Assembly: GCF_025753795.1 (NCBI RefSeq)
Contig: NZ_JAOWPS010000010.1
Location: 1 to 64,000 of the forward strand
Source of the DNA: Mesorhizobium sp. YC-39
GTDB taxonomy: Bacteria; Pseudomonadota; Alphaproteobacteria; Rhizobiales; Rhizobiaceae
Length of the DNA stretch: 64,000 nt
Direction of reading: 5' to 3'
Shown: in pieces, positions 29,406-38,237 of the stretch
Numbering within the stretch: the stretch's first letter is position 1
Layout: every line of letters begins with the position of its first letter
Translations under genes and position numbers: made by a program
Notes under the pieces: model-generated
Told to the model about the DNA's origin: nothing
Databases searched by the model: none
The model's input: the letters and a program-made list of their open reading frames with translations, nothing else

Positions 29406-32051
29406 ATGATGGCGGGGGCGCCGATTGATGACGTTATGGAATGGTCGCAGACGCTCTCATCTTGGAAGCAGGATGCCCTTCGCCGACTGGCGATCAGCAA
29501 TGAGCTTGTAGATGCTGACATTGACGCTCTGCTGGCTATGGTCAAGTCCGCGGCCGGCTTCAAACTCGCGGCTGAGCCGCAACCTGCCATGCCGTTCACG
29601 AAAGCTCATTTTGGAAACGGGGAGCATCAGCCGATCGTCTTGACGCGCATCGCCAATGTCGAGAACGTGAATCGGCTGGTGCCCAAGGCATCTCTCGCCT
29701 TCTGCCCCAAGGCTCTGACGATCGTCTATGGCCGAAACGGAAGCGGCAAGAGCGGTTTCGTAAGGATCCTGCGCACAGCTTGTCGTACGCGCGTTGAGAA
29801 TCCGGTCAAGCTCAAGGTTCTTGCTGACGTCTATGGCGGCACGCCCGGTCCGCAGACGGCCGAAATCGTGGTCAATGCCGGCGATGGTGAGGTGGTAATT
29901 CCTTGGTCGCCCGGTAAGGCGGCATCGCCGCAGCTCATGCAGGTTGCGGTCTTCGATACGGCATCCGCACAACTTTACGTCGATGGCGGAAATCAAATCC
30001 GCTTTCTACCCTTCGGACTGGCCCTTCCGCATCGGCTGAACGCCATCTGCATCACCCTGAAGGAGAAACTGGAGGCAGAACGGGCGGTAGCAGTCGGCAA
30101 CAAGGTAGGCCTGACCTCGATCGTTTTCGCCGCTCAGCGCAATTGTAAGGCTCAGCTCTTTGACAAGCAGCTGAACAAGTTGACAACCGACGCCCAGATT
30201 GAGTCAGCAACGTCGTTCAGCAATGCCGATGAGCAGCGTATCGAAGAACTCACCGCTGCCCTTTCCGCAGGTGCTGCCGCCGCCGCTGACGTCAATGCGC
30301 TTTCGAAATGGACAGACGCCCTCCTGCTCGAATCCGAGGCCGTTGGATCGGCATTTACGGATGGCGCGTTGGAAAAACTTCGAAAACTCCGCTCAACAGC
30401 AGCTGCGGCACGCCAGGCGGCCACGGTGGCCGCCGGCGCGTTGTTCACCGACGAGCCCCTGTTAGGTGTCGGTGGTGATGCCTGGCGGTCGCTTTGGGCT
30501 GCGGCGCGCGACTACTCGGTGACGGAAGCCTACAAAGAGAAGACGTTCCCGGTTCTGATGGCAGATGGTGGGGCCGCGGCATGCGTGTTGTGCCAGCAGT
30601 CGCTTTTGCCGGAAGGTGCTGCTCGCATGCAGCGATTTCAGAAGTACATGGACGACATCCTTGATGCCGCGGCCAGGAAGGCGGAGCAAGCGGTCGAAGA
30701 TGCACTGAGAGGTGTTCACGAGCTGATATGTCTTCGCGCCTCTGACTTTGCCGACCGCATCGAACAGGTCCGAAAGCGCGATGAGGCGCTGGCTGATGCG
30801 CTCGCGAACCTCCAGACATCAGCGGTTATACGGCGGGAAGAAGCGCTCGCGAAACAGGGGGGCGAAGAAAACGGGATGGTTCCTCCCCTCGTCGTGCCGA
30901 TCGACGATCTGAAGGTTTTCGCGCTCAGACTGAAAGCCGAAAAGGATGGGCTGGCGCAGGCTGGCAATAGCGAAGAGCGGGCCAAGCTCGTAGCCGAGAA
31001 AGCAGAGCTCGAGGATCGGAAACTCTTGGCGGCCAATAAGTTGCTGCTCACCACCCGGCGGAACTTGCTCGTCGTTGATGATGGCTACACGAAGGCTCTC
31101 GCCAACGTTCAGACCCGGGGGATTACGCAGCGCGCGAATGAGCTTGTGGACGCTCATCTGACCACTGCGGTTGTCACACGCTTTGATGCCGAACGCGCAC
31201 GCTTCGATATCATGCATCTCAACGTCGGTTTGGCACGCAAGAGCGGTCAGACCAAGGCGGAATTCGAGGTTGATCCCAGGACCAAGCTGACCAAGGTGAC
31301 GTCGGAAATCCTGAGCGAGGGTGAGCAGCGTGCATTGGCTCTTGCTGGGTTCCTCACCGAAGTCGCCTTGACCGACGGTTCAGGACCGATTGTGATAGAC
31401 GATCCCGTATCGTCCCTCGATCGCGACAGAAGCGCCAAGGTGGCCGAGCGGATCGCGGAGGAGGCATCTCGGCGACAGGTAGTCGTGTTTACCCACGATA
31501 TTGTCTTCTTTAACGAGCTGTCCCGCGCCGCTGACGAAGTGGGCATCGAGCCTGTGACGGTGGCACTGTTCAGCGACAAGTCTGCCGCTGGCAAAGTGGA
31601 CACGGCAGGGATGCCGTGGAAGGGGCAAAACGTCGCCAAGCGCATCAGCCGATTGAAAAATGACGCCGCACCACTGCCCAAGCTGCATGCTGCGAGCCCG
31701 GCGGAATATGAATATCAGGTGAAGAACCTCTATGGCCGACTGCGCGACACTTATGAGCGCGTGGTGGAGGAAGTGATCTTCCGGGATATCGTGCGACGTG
31801 GAACTGATGTCATCCAGACCCAGTTGTTGCGCTACGTTCGCTTTCCTGACGCATTGGCAATCCGATTCCACGAGGGCATGACCCGCGCAAACACTCACAG
31901 CCATGACAATCCAGCGGCCGACACGGTAGCCGTTCCGCTTCCCAACGAATTCACCGAGCATATTTCTGAGCTCGAAGCACTGATTGTTGATCTCAAGGCT
32001 GAGAGCGAGGCTGCAGAAGCAGATCGTCCGCAGATGAAACCTAAGAAGTAA
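29406..32051 (+). CDS. AAA_13 zinc-hook ATPase, RloC/PrrC-like
   Basis: 881-residue ABC-type ATPase. Walker A is IVYGRNGSGKSGFVRIL (about residue 108), a CVLCQQSL pair (about 393) could be a zinc hook inside charged coiled coil, and Walker B is IVIDDPVSSLDRDRS (about 661). The family includes the anticodon nucleases PrrC and RloC. The C terminus carries an R-x3-E (RVVEE) with a histidine 33 residues later, loosely like the Arg-Glu-His triad of PrrC, but I regard nuclease activity as unproven. It starts 31 bases after the DUF4011 gene and is likely cotranscribed. Confidence 0.75.
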   Translation: MMAGAPIDDVMEWSQTLSSWKQDALRRLAISNELVDADIDALLAMVKSAAGFKLAAEPQPAMPFTKAHFGNGEHQPIVLTRIANVENVNRLVPKASLAFCPKALTIVYGRNGSGKSGFVRILRTACRTRVENPVKLKVLADVYGGTPGPQTAEIVVNAGDGEVVIPWSPGKAASPQLMQVAVFDTASAQLYVDGGNQIRFLPFGLALPHRLNAICITLKEKLEAERAVAVGNKVGLTSIVFAAQRNCKAQLFDKQLNKLTTDAQIESATSFSNADEQRIEELTAALSAGAAAAADVNALSKWTDALLLESEAVGSAFTDGALEKLRKLRSTAAAARQAATVAAGALFTDEPLLGVGGDAWRSLWAAARDYSVTEAYKEKTFPVLMADGGAAACVLCQQSLLPEGAARMQRFQKYMDDILDAAARKAEQAVEDALRGVHELICLRASDFADRIEQVRKRDEALADALANLQTSAVIRREEALAKQGGEENGMVPPLVVPIDDLKVFALRLKAEKDGLAQAGNSEERAKLVAEKAELEDRKLLAANKLLLTTRRNLLVVDDGYTKALANVQTRGITQRANELVDAHLTTAVVTRFDAERARFDIMHLNVGLARKSGQTKAEFEVDPRTKLTKVTSEILSEGEQRALALAGFLTEVALTDGSGPIVIDDPVSSLDRDRSAKVAERIAEEASRRQVVVFTHDIVFFNELSRAADEVGIEPVTVALFSDKSAAGKVDTAGMPWKGQNVAKRISRLKNDAAPLPKLHAASPAEYEYQVKNLYGRLRDTYERVVEEVIFRDIVRRGTDVIQTQLLRYVRFPDALAIRFHEGMTRANTHSHDNPAADTVAVPLPNEFTEHISELEALIVDLKAESEAAEADRPQMKPKK

Positions 32052-32886
32052 CGGCCTGCGCTGACGGGGTTCGAACTTGGACTCCGTCACTTCTCAGCGA
32101 CAATCAACCCCATCGCGTTGCGCTCATGGTGCTTGGGGGAGACTTCTGCCCGCGCGCTGAATTTTCCGCGCTGGGCGCGGATTTTTTGACACGACTTATC
32201 CACGCCGAACGGATCATTACATAGGTCACGATCAAGGCTAACCTACTCTCTGCCGGGCGTGTTGTGTTTTCGACGGACGAAGCAGAGCAAGCGTTGGGTG
32301 TTACGCACGGCGGTGTCCTCAATCCGCCGAGCGCCTGCAGCGCCGCAAACATCTGCTCAGCCCCAGACAGGATTATACGCGATCTCGCGCAGGCTCCGCT
32401 CAGGCAGGTCCCTTCCCTCCGCTCCCTCGTTTCCTTCGACGCCTCCACGGGTGCGATGAACCAGTCCGACTCCCGACCTCAGCTCGGACGCAGCTCTGGC
32501 ATTCCGGCTATCGACCTGGCGGAGCGGCATCGTCTCGCGAACCGACGATGCCTTCGTGACCAAGGAACACAACGGTGGCCTCCGCGAACATCCACCTTTC
32601 GAGGCTCATTCCCGCACGCGGCATGGCTCCTGTCTACACTTCAGACCGCGTGTTGCCGCGACGCCCTCACCGCTTTGGCCGGCTGGGACTTCCACCCAGA
32701 AGCAATATCAGCTCTTTGCCTGACGTACTCCCAGGTTGCGGGGTAGCTTGGCGGCATTGGTCGCCGTGCCTTCCGGGATAGGCCGGGCTGATCGGCGCGC
32801 CGGCACTCCGGCCGGTGGAGAAGCTGGGCGAAAGGCTGTTTGGTGCGAGAAGGGCGAAGCCCTCGATTCCCCCTATCGTCGGCATA
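32052..32886. other. Long intergenic stretch, no recognised gene
   Basis: 835 bases between two converging genes. Open frames of up to about 160 codons exist on both strands but show no family motif, a biased composition and no clear ribosome site. Probably decayed sequence marking the edge between the DNA-processing block and the biosynthetic locus. Confidence 0.5.
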
Positions 32887-34290
32887 CTAGATTTGCGGCT
32901 TAATAACCTGCCCTATCCGTCTTATCCCCTCACGAAGGGAGGCGGGGACACTTGCGTATGTCAGCCGTAGGAACGAACCTTCAGGGTCGGCAGGAAACCA
33001 TGCCTGACCGGCGCTGACGACGACGCCCTGCCGAGCCATTTCCGTCGCGAGCTCAATATCCGAGATGTGATCAGGCAGCCGCAGCCATAAATGCATGCCT
33101 CCAGTGGGTATCTGGAACGCAACGCAATTTCCCAGTTCCACGTGCAAAGCGCCGACAAGCGCGTCACGCCGCTCGATCAGAGCAGCGCGAACTGCACTAA
33201 GATGACGTTTCCAGCCTGGCGCGGAGACAACGGCCAAAGCTGCTGCCTGCAACGGACCAGAAACGAAAAAGTCGTCGCTGCCGCGAGCGGATCTCAACCG
33301 CGCCAGCGCCGCCCCGCGCGCCATGACGGCCGCGACCCTCAACCCAGGCGCAGCCGATTTGGCGAGAGAGCGGACATAGACAACATGACCATTCCGGTCG
33401 CCCGCCGCCAGCGGCGCTGGCGCGATCCCTGTGAGGTGGAGATCGCGCGCCCAGTCATCCTCTACGATAAAGGCCCTCGCCTTTGCCGCAATGTCGAGGA
33501 CAACGGCGCGCCGCTCAGTGGACATGACGATACCAGACGGATTGGAGAAGGTCGGCTGACTATAGAAAACACGCGCTCCCGTTTGCCGGAAGGCGTCCGC
33601 CAGCAATTCCGGCCGAACCCCGTGTTCGTCCATTGCCACGGGGACCAGTAAAAGGCCCGCCGCACGGGCAGCCGAAATGGCACCCGTGTAGGTCGGCGTC
33701 TCGACAAGAATCGGACGTCCGGGAGGCACCAGCGCCCGAAAAATGGAGGCAATGGCGGCCTGCCCACCGCCATATATGATGACATCGTGGGGCGAGAACA
33801 CTGCACCATTTCCGATCTCGCGCGCGAACCACGTTCGCAAAGGTTCCAAGCCCTCGATCGGCAAGCGGTCCCAAAGCTCGGACCGTCCGGCAGCTTGGCG
33901 GAGCGCAGTCGCCAGGAGCCCTGACGCCTGAAGGTCGGGCGGCAGATAGCCCATGCTGAGGATGAGGCTGTCAGCCGGGGGCACTCTCAACAACTTGCCC
34001 AGGAAGCCGCTATCTCCGCGTGCGGCCCCAAGCGCTGCCGACTGCCACGAAAAATCGGACCCTTCGGACGCACTTTCCGGCGCTTCGCGAACAAAGGTTC
34101 CCTGGCCCGGGCGGGGCTCGATGAGGCCTTCACCGACGAGTTGGGCGAAGGCCCGCTCGACCGTCGCCGGGCTGACATGGTGCTCCTTGATCAGCGTTCG
34201 CACGGAAGGCAGGCGCGTACCCGGGCGAGCCAAGGCCACCGCATCACGTAGGGATTGAACAACGGCAAGGAGTCTGTTATCTGTTTTCAT
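32887..34290 (-). CDS. MocR-type regulator (GntR helix-turn-helix plus aminotransferase domain)
   Basis: 467-residue regulator. The N-terminal winged helix reads LPSVRTLIKEHHVSPATVER and VGEGLIEPRPGQGTFV; a fold-type I aminotransferase-like domain fills the remainder, with its PLP lysine in VRSLAKSAAPGLRV and arginine anchor near FLRLTYAS. MocR proteins sense PLP-amino-acid adducts. The start at 34290 is the family-like MKTDNRLL; the frame is open further upstream inside the divergent transporter. It faces the MFS gene with almost no spacer and probably controls it. Confidence 0.85.
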   Translation of the reverse strand: MKTDNRLLAVVQSLRDAVALARPGTRLPSVRTLIKEHHVSPATVERAFAQLVGEGLIEPRPGQGTFVREAPESASEGSDFSWQSAALGAARGDSGFLGKLLRVPPADSLILSMGYLPPDLQASGLLATALRQAAGRSELWDRLPIEGLEPLRTWFAREIGNGAVFSPHDVIIYGGGQAAIASIFRALVPPGRPILVETPTYTGAISAARAAGLLLVPVAMDEHGVRPELLADAFRQTGARVFYSQPTFSNPSGIVMSTERRAVVLDIAAKARAFIVEDDWARDLHLTGIAPAPLAAGDRNGHVVYVRSLAKSAAPGLRVAAVMARGAALARLRSARGSDDFFVSGPLQAAALAVVSAPGWKRHLSAVRAALIERRDALVGALHVELGNCVAFQIPTGGMHLWLRLPDHISDIELATEMARQGVVVSAGQAWFPADPEGSFLRLTYASVPASLREGIRRIGQVIKPQI

Positions 34291-34297
34291 GAGATGT

Positions 34298-35578
34298 ATG
34301 GATAACACTACTCGTGAAAAGACGGAAACGCTTTCGACATTAAAGCCCGTCACAGCCGACACGACCCAAAGCCTGCTCGACAGATTGCCGGCCAGCGTCT
34401 TTGCCCCCTATCTCGTCACTGCCGTCGCACTTGCCATGGCCTACGGCTCAAGCTTTCTGCTGGCGGATAGCCTGCGCTCGGCTGGGTTTCAAGCATCGAC
34501 GGCTGGGGCCGTAGTCAGCACAGGCACCGTAGCAACCCTGATCGGTTCCCTGTTCGCGGGACGGTTGGCCGAACGTACGGGCATATTGCCGTTGGTCGCC
34601 GTCTCCGCCCTGGTCATGGCGGCCGCCATGGGATGCTTCGCTCTGATCGGAACAGGCGGCCTGCTGCTCGCCTATGCTGGCGGCCTCTTGCTCGGCCTCG
34701 GCTGGGCGATCTTCTACATGCTGGCACCGATCCAACTCATCCACTGTCTCAAGCCTTCCGCACGTCTGGAAGCACTGACCCTCTTGTCGGGATCGCAGAT
34801 GGTCGGCGTCGGCGGATCAGCGCCGCTTGGCCACTTGATCGCCGACCATCTTGGCGGCCCCAGCACTGCTTATGCATTTTATGCCGTCTTCTGCGCGATG
34901 GCTGCAGCCTTCGCCATTCTCATACAGAGGCGCTTGAGGGACCAGCCGCAACTTCCGATGGTAGCCGTGGCGTTATCCGTTCGGGCGACCCTGTCCATTC
35001 TGCGCGCGAAAACGGTCTTGCCAGTCATTATGATGAGCCTCGCCGCCTGCACATTCGCCGGCCTATCCACGTTTCAGAGCCTTTATGCCGGATCGCGCGG
35101 ACTAACCCCGGATATCTTCTTCCTGACGTTCACCGTAACGACGGTGGCTTTGCGTTTTTCGGTCGCGTCGATGATTGGGAAATTCCCGCTCGGGCGTCTC
35201 GCGCTTGCCTTGTTTATCACGACGCTTATCGGCATTGGGTTTCTGGTGGTGAACGCGGGAAGCCCGGTCTTGTATGTCCTTGCGACCGTTGTCTTTGCGA
35301 CAGGCTATGGTCTCACCTATTCGACCTTAAATGCGATGGTCGTGAACTTGGCGGGCGAGCGGGGCCTATCGATTCCGGTGGCCTCCCAGGTGTTCACGCT
35401 CGGATACTTCGTCGGCGCGTTCGGCTTCCCGTTCTTCGCGGGGAGTTTGATCGCTGCCTATAGCTTCGACGCCGCACTGATGGTGATGGCGGGGCTGGTG
35501 GTTACCAACATCGCAATTGCTAGCCGGATACCGTGGAGGCCAAGGATGGAAACCGAGACCATTTCGCGAGTCCCCTGA
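34298..35578 (+). CDS. MFS transporter
   Basis: 426-residue, 12-segment major facilitator protein with the loop motif GSLFAGRLAERTGILPLV between segments two and three. The start could also be 34289. Either start lies within a few bases of the MocR start on the other strand and lacks a clear ribosome site. It lies 82 bases before the N-hydroxylase gene, so it is a candidate exporter or self-resistance gene for the product of the following operon. Confidence 0.82.
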   Translation: MDNTTREKTETLSTLKPVTADTTQSLLDRLPASVFAPYLVTAVALAMAYGSSFLLADSLRSAGFQASTAGAVVSTGTVATLIGSLFAGRLAERTGILPLVAVSALVMAAAMGCFALIGTGGLLLAYAGGLLLGLGWAIFYMLAPIQLIHCLKPSARLEALTLLSGSQMVGVGGSAPLGHLIADHLGGPSTAYAFYAVFCAMAAAFAILIQRRLRDQPQLPMVAVALSVRATLSILRAKTVLPVIMMSLAACTFAGLSTFQSLYAGSRGLTPDIFFLTFTVTTVALRFSVASMIGKFPLGRLALALFITTLIGIGFLVVNAGSPVLYVLATVVFATGYGLTYSTLNAMVVNLAGERGLSIPVASQVFTLGYFVGAFGFPFFAGSLIAAYSFDAALMVMAGLVVTNIAIASRIPWRPRMETETISRVP

Positions 35579-35660
35579 GATTTTCCAGCCATCCCGGCAG
35601 TGCACAAACGCACGATACTAAAGAGCGATGAAGAAACTCGATCGTTGAAAGGCGTAATAC

Positions 35661-37040
35661 ATGGAAATGCTCGATCTCATCGGTATCGGTGTCGGTCCGT
35701 TCAATCTCAGTCTGGCCGCACTGGCGCAGCCCACGCCACTACGCACTATGTTCTTCGAGAAGGAAGCTGGCTTCACGTGGCACCCCGGGTTGTTGCTTCC
35801 CAATAGCCGTCTGCAGGTATCTCCTCTGAAAGACTGCGTAACGCTTGCAGATCCCACCAGCCCATATTCGTTTCTCAATTATCTTTCGGTGCACGGACGG
35901 CTTTACAGCTTTATAAACCGGCGGCAAACGACTACGTCGCGCAGCGAGTTCACGCAGTATTATCAGTGGGTGGCACGGCAGTTACCCAATCTCAGGTTTG
36001 GCGAAGAGGTCACTGACATCGCCAAGATCGAGAAAGGTTACCGCGTGACGACGACCAAGGACCGCTATCTTGCACGCGCAGTTGCGATTGGCGTCGGGAT
36101 AGTTCCAAAAATCCCAGAATGCGCCAGGCCCTGGCTCGGCAAGGATGTCTACCATGTGGCGAACTATCTGCACCGGTTACCTATCGGTATCGGTGAACGC
36201 GTCATGGTCGTCGGTGGCGGTCAGAGCGGGGCGGAGATCATCGAACATCTGCTCGGCAATCCAGCCATCGGCAAGATCACGTGGGTAACGTCGCGTGCGA
36301 ATCTGTTCACGATGGATGATAGCGCCTTCGTAAACGAATCGTACATGCCGTCCTACAGCCTGCGCTTTCATGCGTTGCCGTTGAAGGAGCGCCGCAGCAT
36401 CGTCGAAAACGAGAAGCTAACCAGCGATGGCATCTCGTCGGAGCTGAGCAACTGCATCTACAAGATGGTCTATGAACGCAGCGCAAGCGGCAATATCGAC
36501 GATATCATCCAACTTCTGCCCGCTGTCGTTATGGAAGACCTCTTTCCCGAAGACCTCTCTCCCAATGTGCAATGCTGGCATGCGCTGCTCGCTTCACACA
36601 ACACAGGCCAGCGGCGCGCCGTGGCGGTTGATCGCATCATCCTCGCCACCGGATTCCAGCCGCGCAATTTGCCTTTTATCGACACGCTGCTGGCCTCTGC
36701 CTGCATGGAAGATGGCCTGCCGGTCGTGAGAGACGACTACGCCGTTAAATTTAAGGATAATATCTCTGGCAGCGTCTACTTGCAGAACAGGACTCTCGTC
36801 CAGAACGGTTTGCAGAGTGTAAATTTATCTCTGGTTGCCTTTCGAAACAGTCGCATCATTAACAGTATCCTTGGCCAAGAATACTACACATACGTACCGG
36901 ATCGACATCTCCTTAAGAGCCTGGGCGATCTTTCTGACGAGGAAGCGCAACAGAATCGCACAATTCCACCGCAACGGAATTCATCTGCGCCCGACAGCGT
37001 CGCTCCCCGTGCCAGCGTTGCCATTTCAGGGGGCCCATAA
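35661..37040 (+). CDS. Lysine/ornithine N-monooxygenase (IucD/SidA family)
   Basis: 459-residue flavin enzyme that hydroxylates the side-chain amine of lysine or ornithine. FAD motif GIGVGPFNLSLAALA, family segment LQVSPLKDCVTLADPTSPYS, NADPH motif VVGGGQSGAEIIEHLL and the C-terminal ATGFQPRN are visible. No siderophore synthetase (IucA/IucC or NRPS) lies nearby. It is instead followed by cupin and MetRS-like genes, the partners of N6-hydroxylysine in hydrazine-forming pathways (Spb38, PyrM). The choice between lysine and ornithine cannot be read from sequence alone. Confidence 0.88.
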   Translation: MEMLDLIGIGVGPFNLSLAALAQPTPLRTMFFEKEAGFTWHPGLLLPNSRLQVSPLKDCVTLADPTSPYSFLNYLSVHGRLYSFINRRQTTTSRSEFTQYYQWVARQLPNLRFGEEVTDIAKIEKGYRVTTTKDRYLARAVAIGVGIVPKIPECARPWLGKDVYHVANYLHRLPIGIGERVMVVGGGQSGAEIIEHLLGNPAIGKITWVTSRANLFTMDDSAFVNESYMPSYSLRFHALPLKERRSIVENEKLTSDGISSELSNCIYKMVYERSASGNIDDIIQLLPAVVMEDLFPEDLSPNVQCWHALLASHNTGQRRAVAVDRIILATGFQPRNLPFIDTLLASACMEDGLPVVRDDYAVKFKDNISGSVYLQNRTLVQNGLQSVNLSLVAFRNSRIINSILGQEYYTYVPDRHLLKSLGDLSDEEAQQNRTIPPQRNSSAPDSVAPRASVAISGGP

Positions 37041-37103
37041 CCTGACCGGCGCTGGAATTAGATTATTCAAGAATATGGTTCTTTCAAATAGGAGGTTCTT
37101 CGT

Positions 37104-37883
37104 ATGATAAGTGAAGCAAAAAAAACAAAGTGGCAGGAAGATGGATATGTCACGATCGAGAGATTCTTTGATCCTATTGCTATGGAACGTATCGCTAGTC
37201 TTGTGGAAGATGTCTCCCATTGGGATGTCAGCGACGACAAATGGCTTATGTGGTTTGAGAAGACGAAAGACAATAGAAAGATTGTTTCTAAGGTCGAGAA
37301 CTTTCTCGATTTCAACGATCAGCTACGCGATTTGCTCCTTGCAGATCAGCGTATCAAGTCGGTCGTCGAGACGCTGTTGGAGGAAGATGCACGCAGGCTC
37401 AAAGAGTTGCTGATCTTCAAGTATCCCGACAGCGGTGGCTATCGCCCCCATCAGGACATTTACCACATCCCGCACAAGCTGCCTGATCGGATGGTTCATG
37501 CAATAGCTGCGATCGGTATCGACGATTCTGGCCCGGACAATGGCGGCCTTTTCTTCAGCCCTGGCAACCACAAGAAAGGGGTATTCCCCATGGATGCCGG
37601 TGGTGTGATCGACCCTGAAGTGGCCGAAACGTTCTCATGGGAACCAGTGTCGTGGAAGGCTGGTGACGTCTTCATCTTCGACGACTACGCGCCGCACTAC
37701 TCGCTACCGAACAAGAGTGACCGTTCCCGGCGAGTAATCTACCTGGTATTCCAGCGAGCATCAACAGGTGGACCGACGCGCGCCGAATATAACGCACTTA
37801 AGCGCGCCTATAATCCGCCCGAGAACAAAGTGTCGGACCTCGATAACCTTAAGCTTCCAAACGGCATTTTTTATCGTGAGTGA
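37104..37883 (+). CDS. PhyH-like Fe(II)/2-oxoglutarate dioxygenase
   Basis: 259-residue phytanoyl-CoA dioxygenase-family enzyme. The iron triad is visible as H116 and D118 in YRPHQDIYH and H198 in DYAPHYSLP, with a 2-oxoglutarate-binding arginine at about 209. GGAGG lies eight bases before the ATG at 37104. The stop overlaps the cupin start (GTGA), so the two are coupled; it probably tailors the product (hydroxylation or desaturation). Locally AT-richer than neighbouring regions. Confidence 0.85.
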   Translation: MISEAKKTKWQEDGYVTIERFFDPIAMERIASLVEDVSHWDVSDDKWLMWFEKTKDNRKIVSKVENFLDFNDQLRDLLLADQRIKSVVETLLEEDARRLKELLIFKYPDSGGYRPHQDIYHIPHKLPDRMVHAIAAIGIDDSGPDNGGLFFSPGNHKKGVFPMDAGGVIDPEVAETFSWEPVSWKAGDVFIFDDYAPHYSLPNKSDRSRRVIYLVFQRASTGGPTRAEYNALKRAYNPPENKVSDLDNLKLPNGIFYRE

Positions 37884-38236
37884 ACTCGCAGAGCGGAGGC
37901 GAGACATTGTACGTGAAAAAAATTGATCGCTCAGTAATGCGCCCGGAATATGGCGTTCTGGTGTGCCGCTTACTGGAGCATCTTCCGAAGCCCGTTGCGA
38001 CGGGCTTCGGGACGTCGATTGTGGAGGTAGTGCCGGGCGGGGCGGTAGACCTTCATTCGCACCACGAGCATGAACTGTGGGTACTGATTTCGGGCAGCTG
38101 CCTCTTCGAAGCGGATGGACAAACCACGCCAGTCACGGGGACCACGCTGTTCTACATAGCGCCGCATCAGATGCATGCCATCAGAAATACCGACCCCGAA
38201 ATCAACCTGAACTTCCTTTCGATGTGGTGGGATTGA
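37880..38236 (+). CDS. Small single-domain cupin, candidate hydrazine synthetase cupin subunit
   Basis: 118-residue protein with cupin motif 1 HSHHEHELWVL (H59, H61, E65) and motif 2 APHQMHAI (H96, H99), a complete metal site. In Spb40 and PyrN a zinc cupin domain is fused to a MetRS-like domain and rearranges an ester of N-hydroxylysine into a hydrazine. Here the cupin is separate but its stop is one base from the MetRS-like start. GTG start at 37880 overlapping the dioxygenase stop. Confidence 0.8.
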   Translation: MNSQSGGETLYVKKIDRSVMRPEYGVLVCRLLEHLPKPVATGFGTSIVEVVPGGAVDLHSHHEHELWVLISGSCLFEADGQTTPVTGTTLFYIAPHQMHAIRNTDPEINLNFLSMWWD

Positions 38237-38237
38237 A

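Noticed and set aside
32104..32746. Open frames on both strands between the AAA_13 and MocR genes
   Set aside because: Neither shows a recognisable family, ribosome site or consistent codon use; likely non-coding debris.
35661..37040. Hydroxamate siderophore locus
   Set aside because: No IucA/IucC-type or NRPS synthetase, acetyltransferase or TonB receptor is present nearby.
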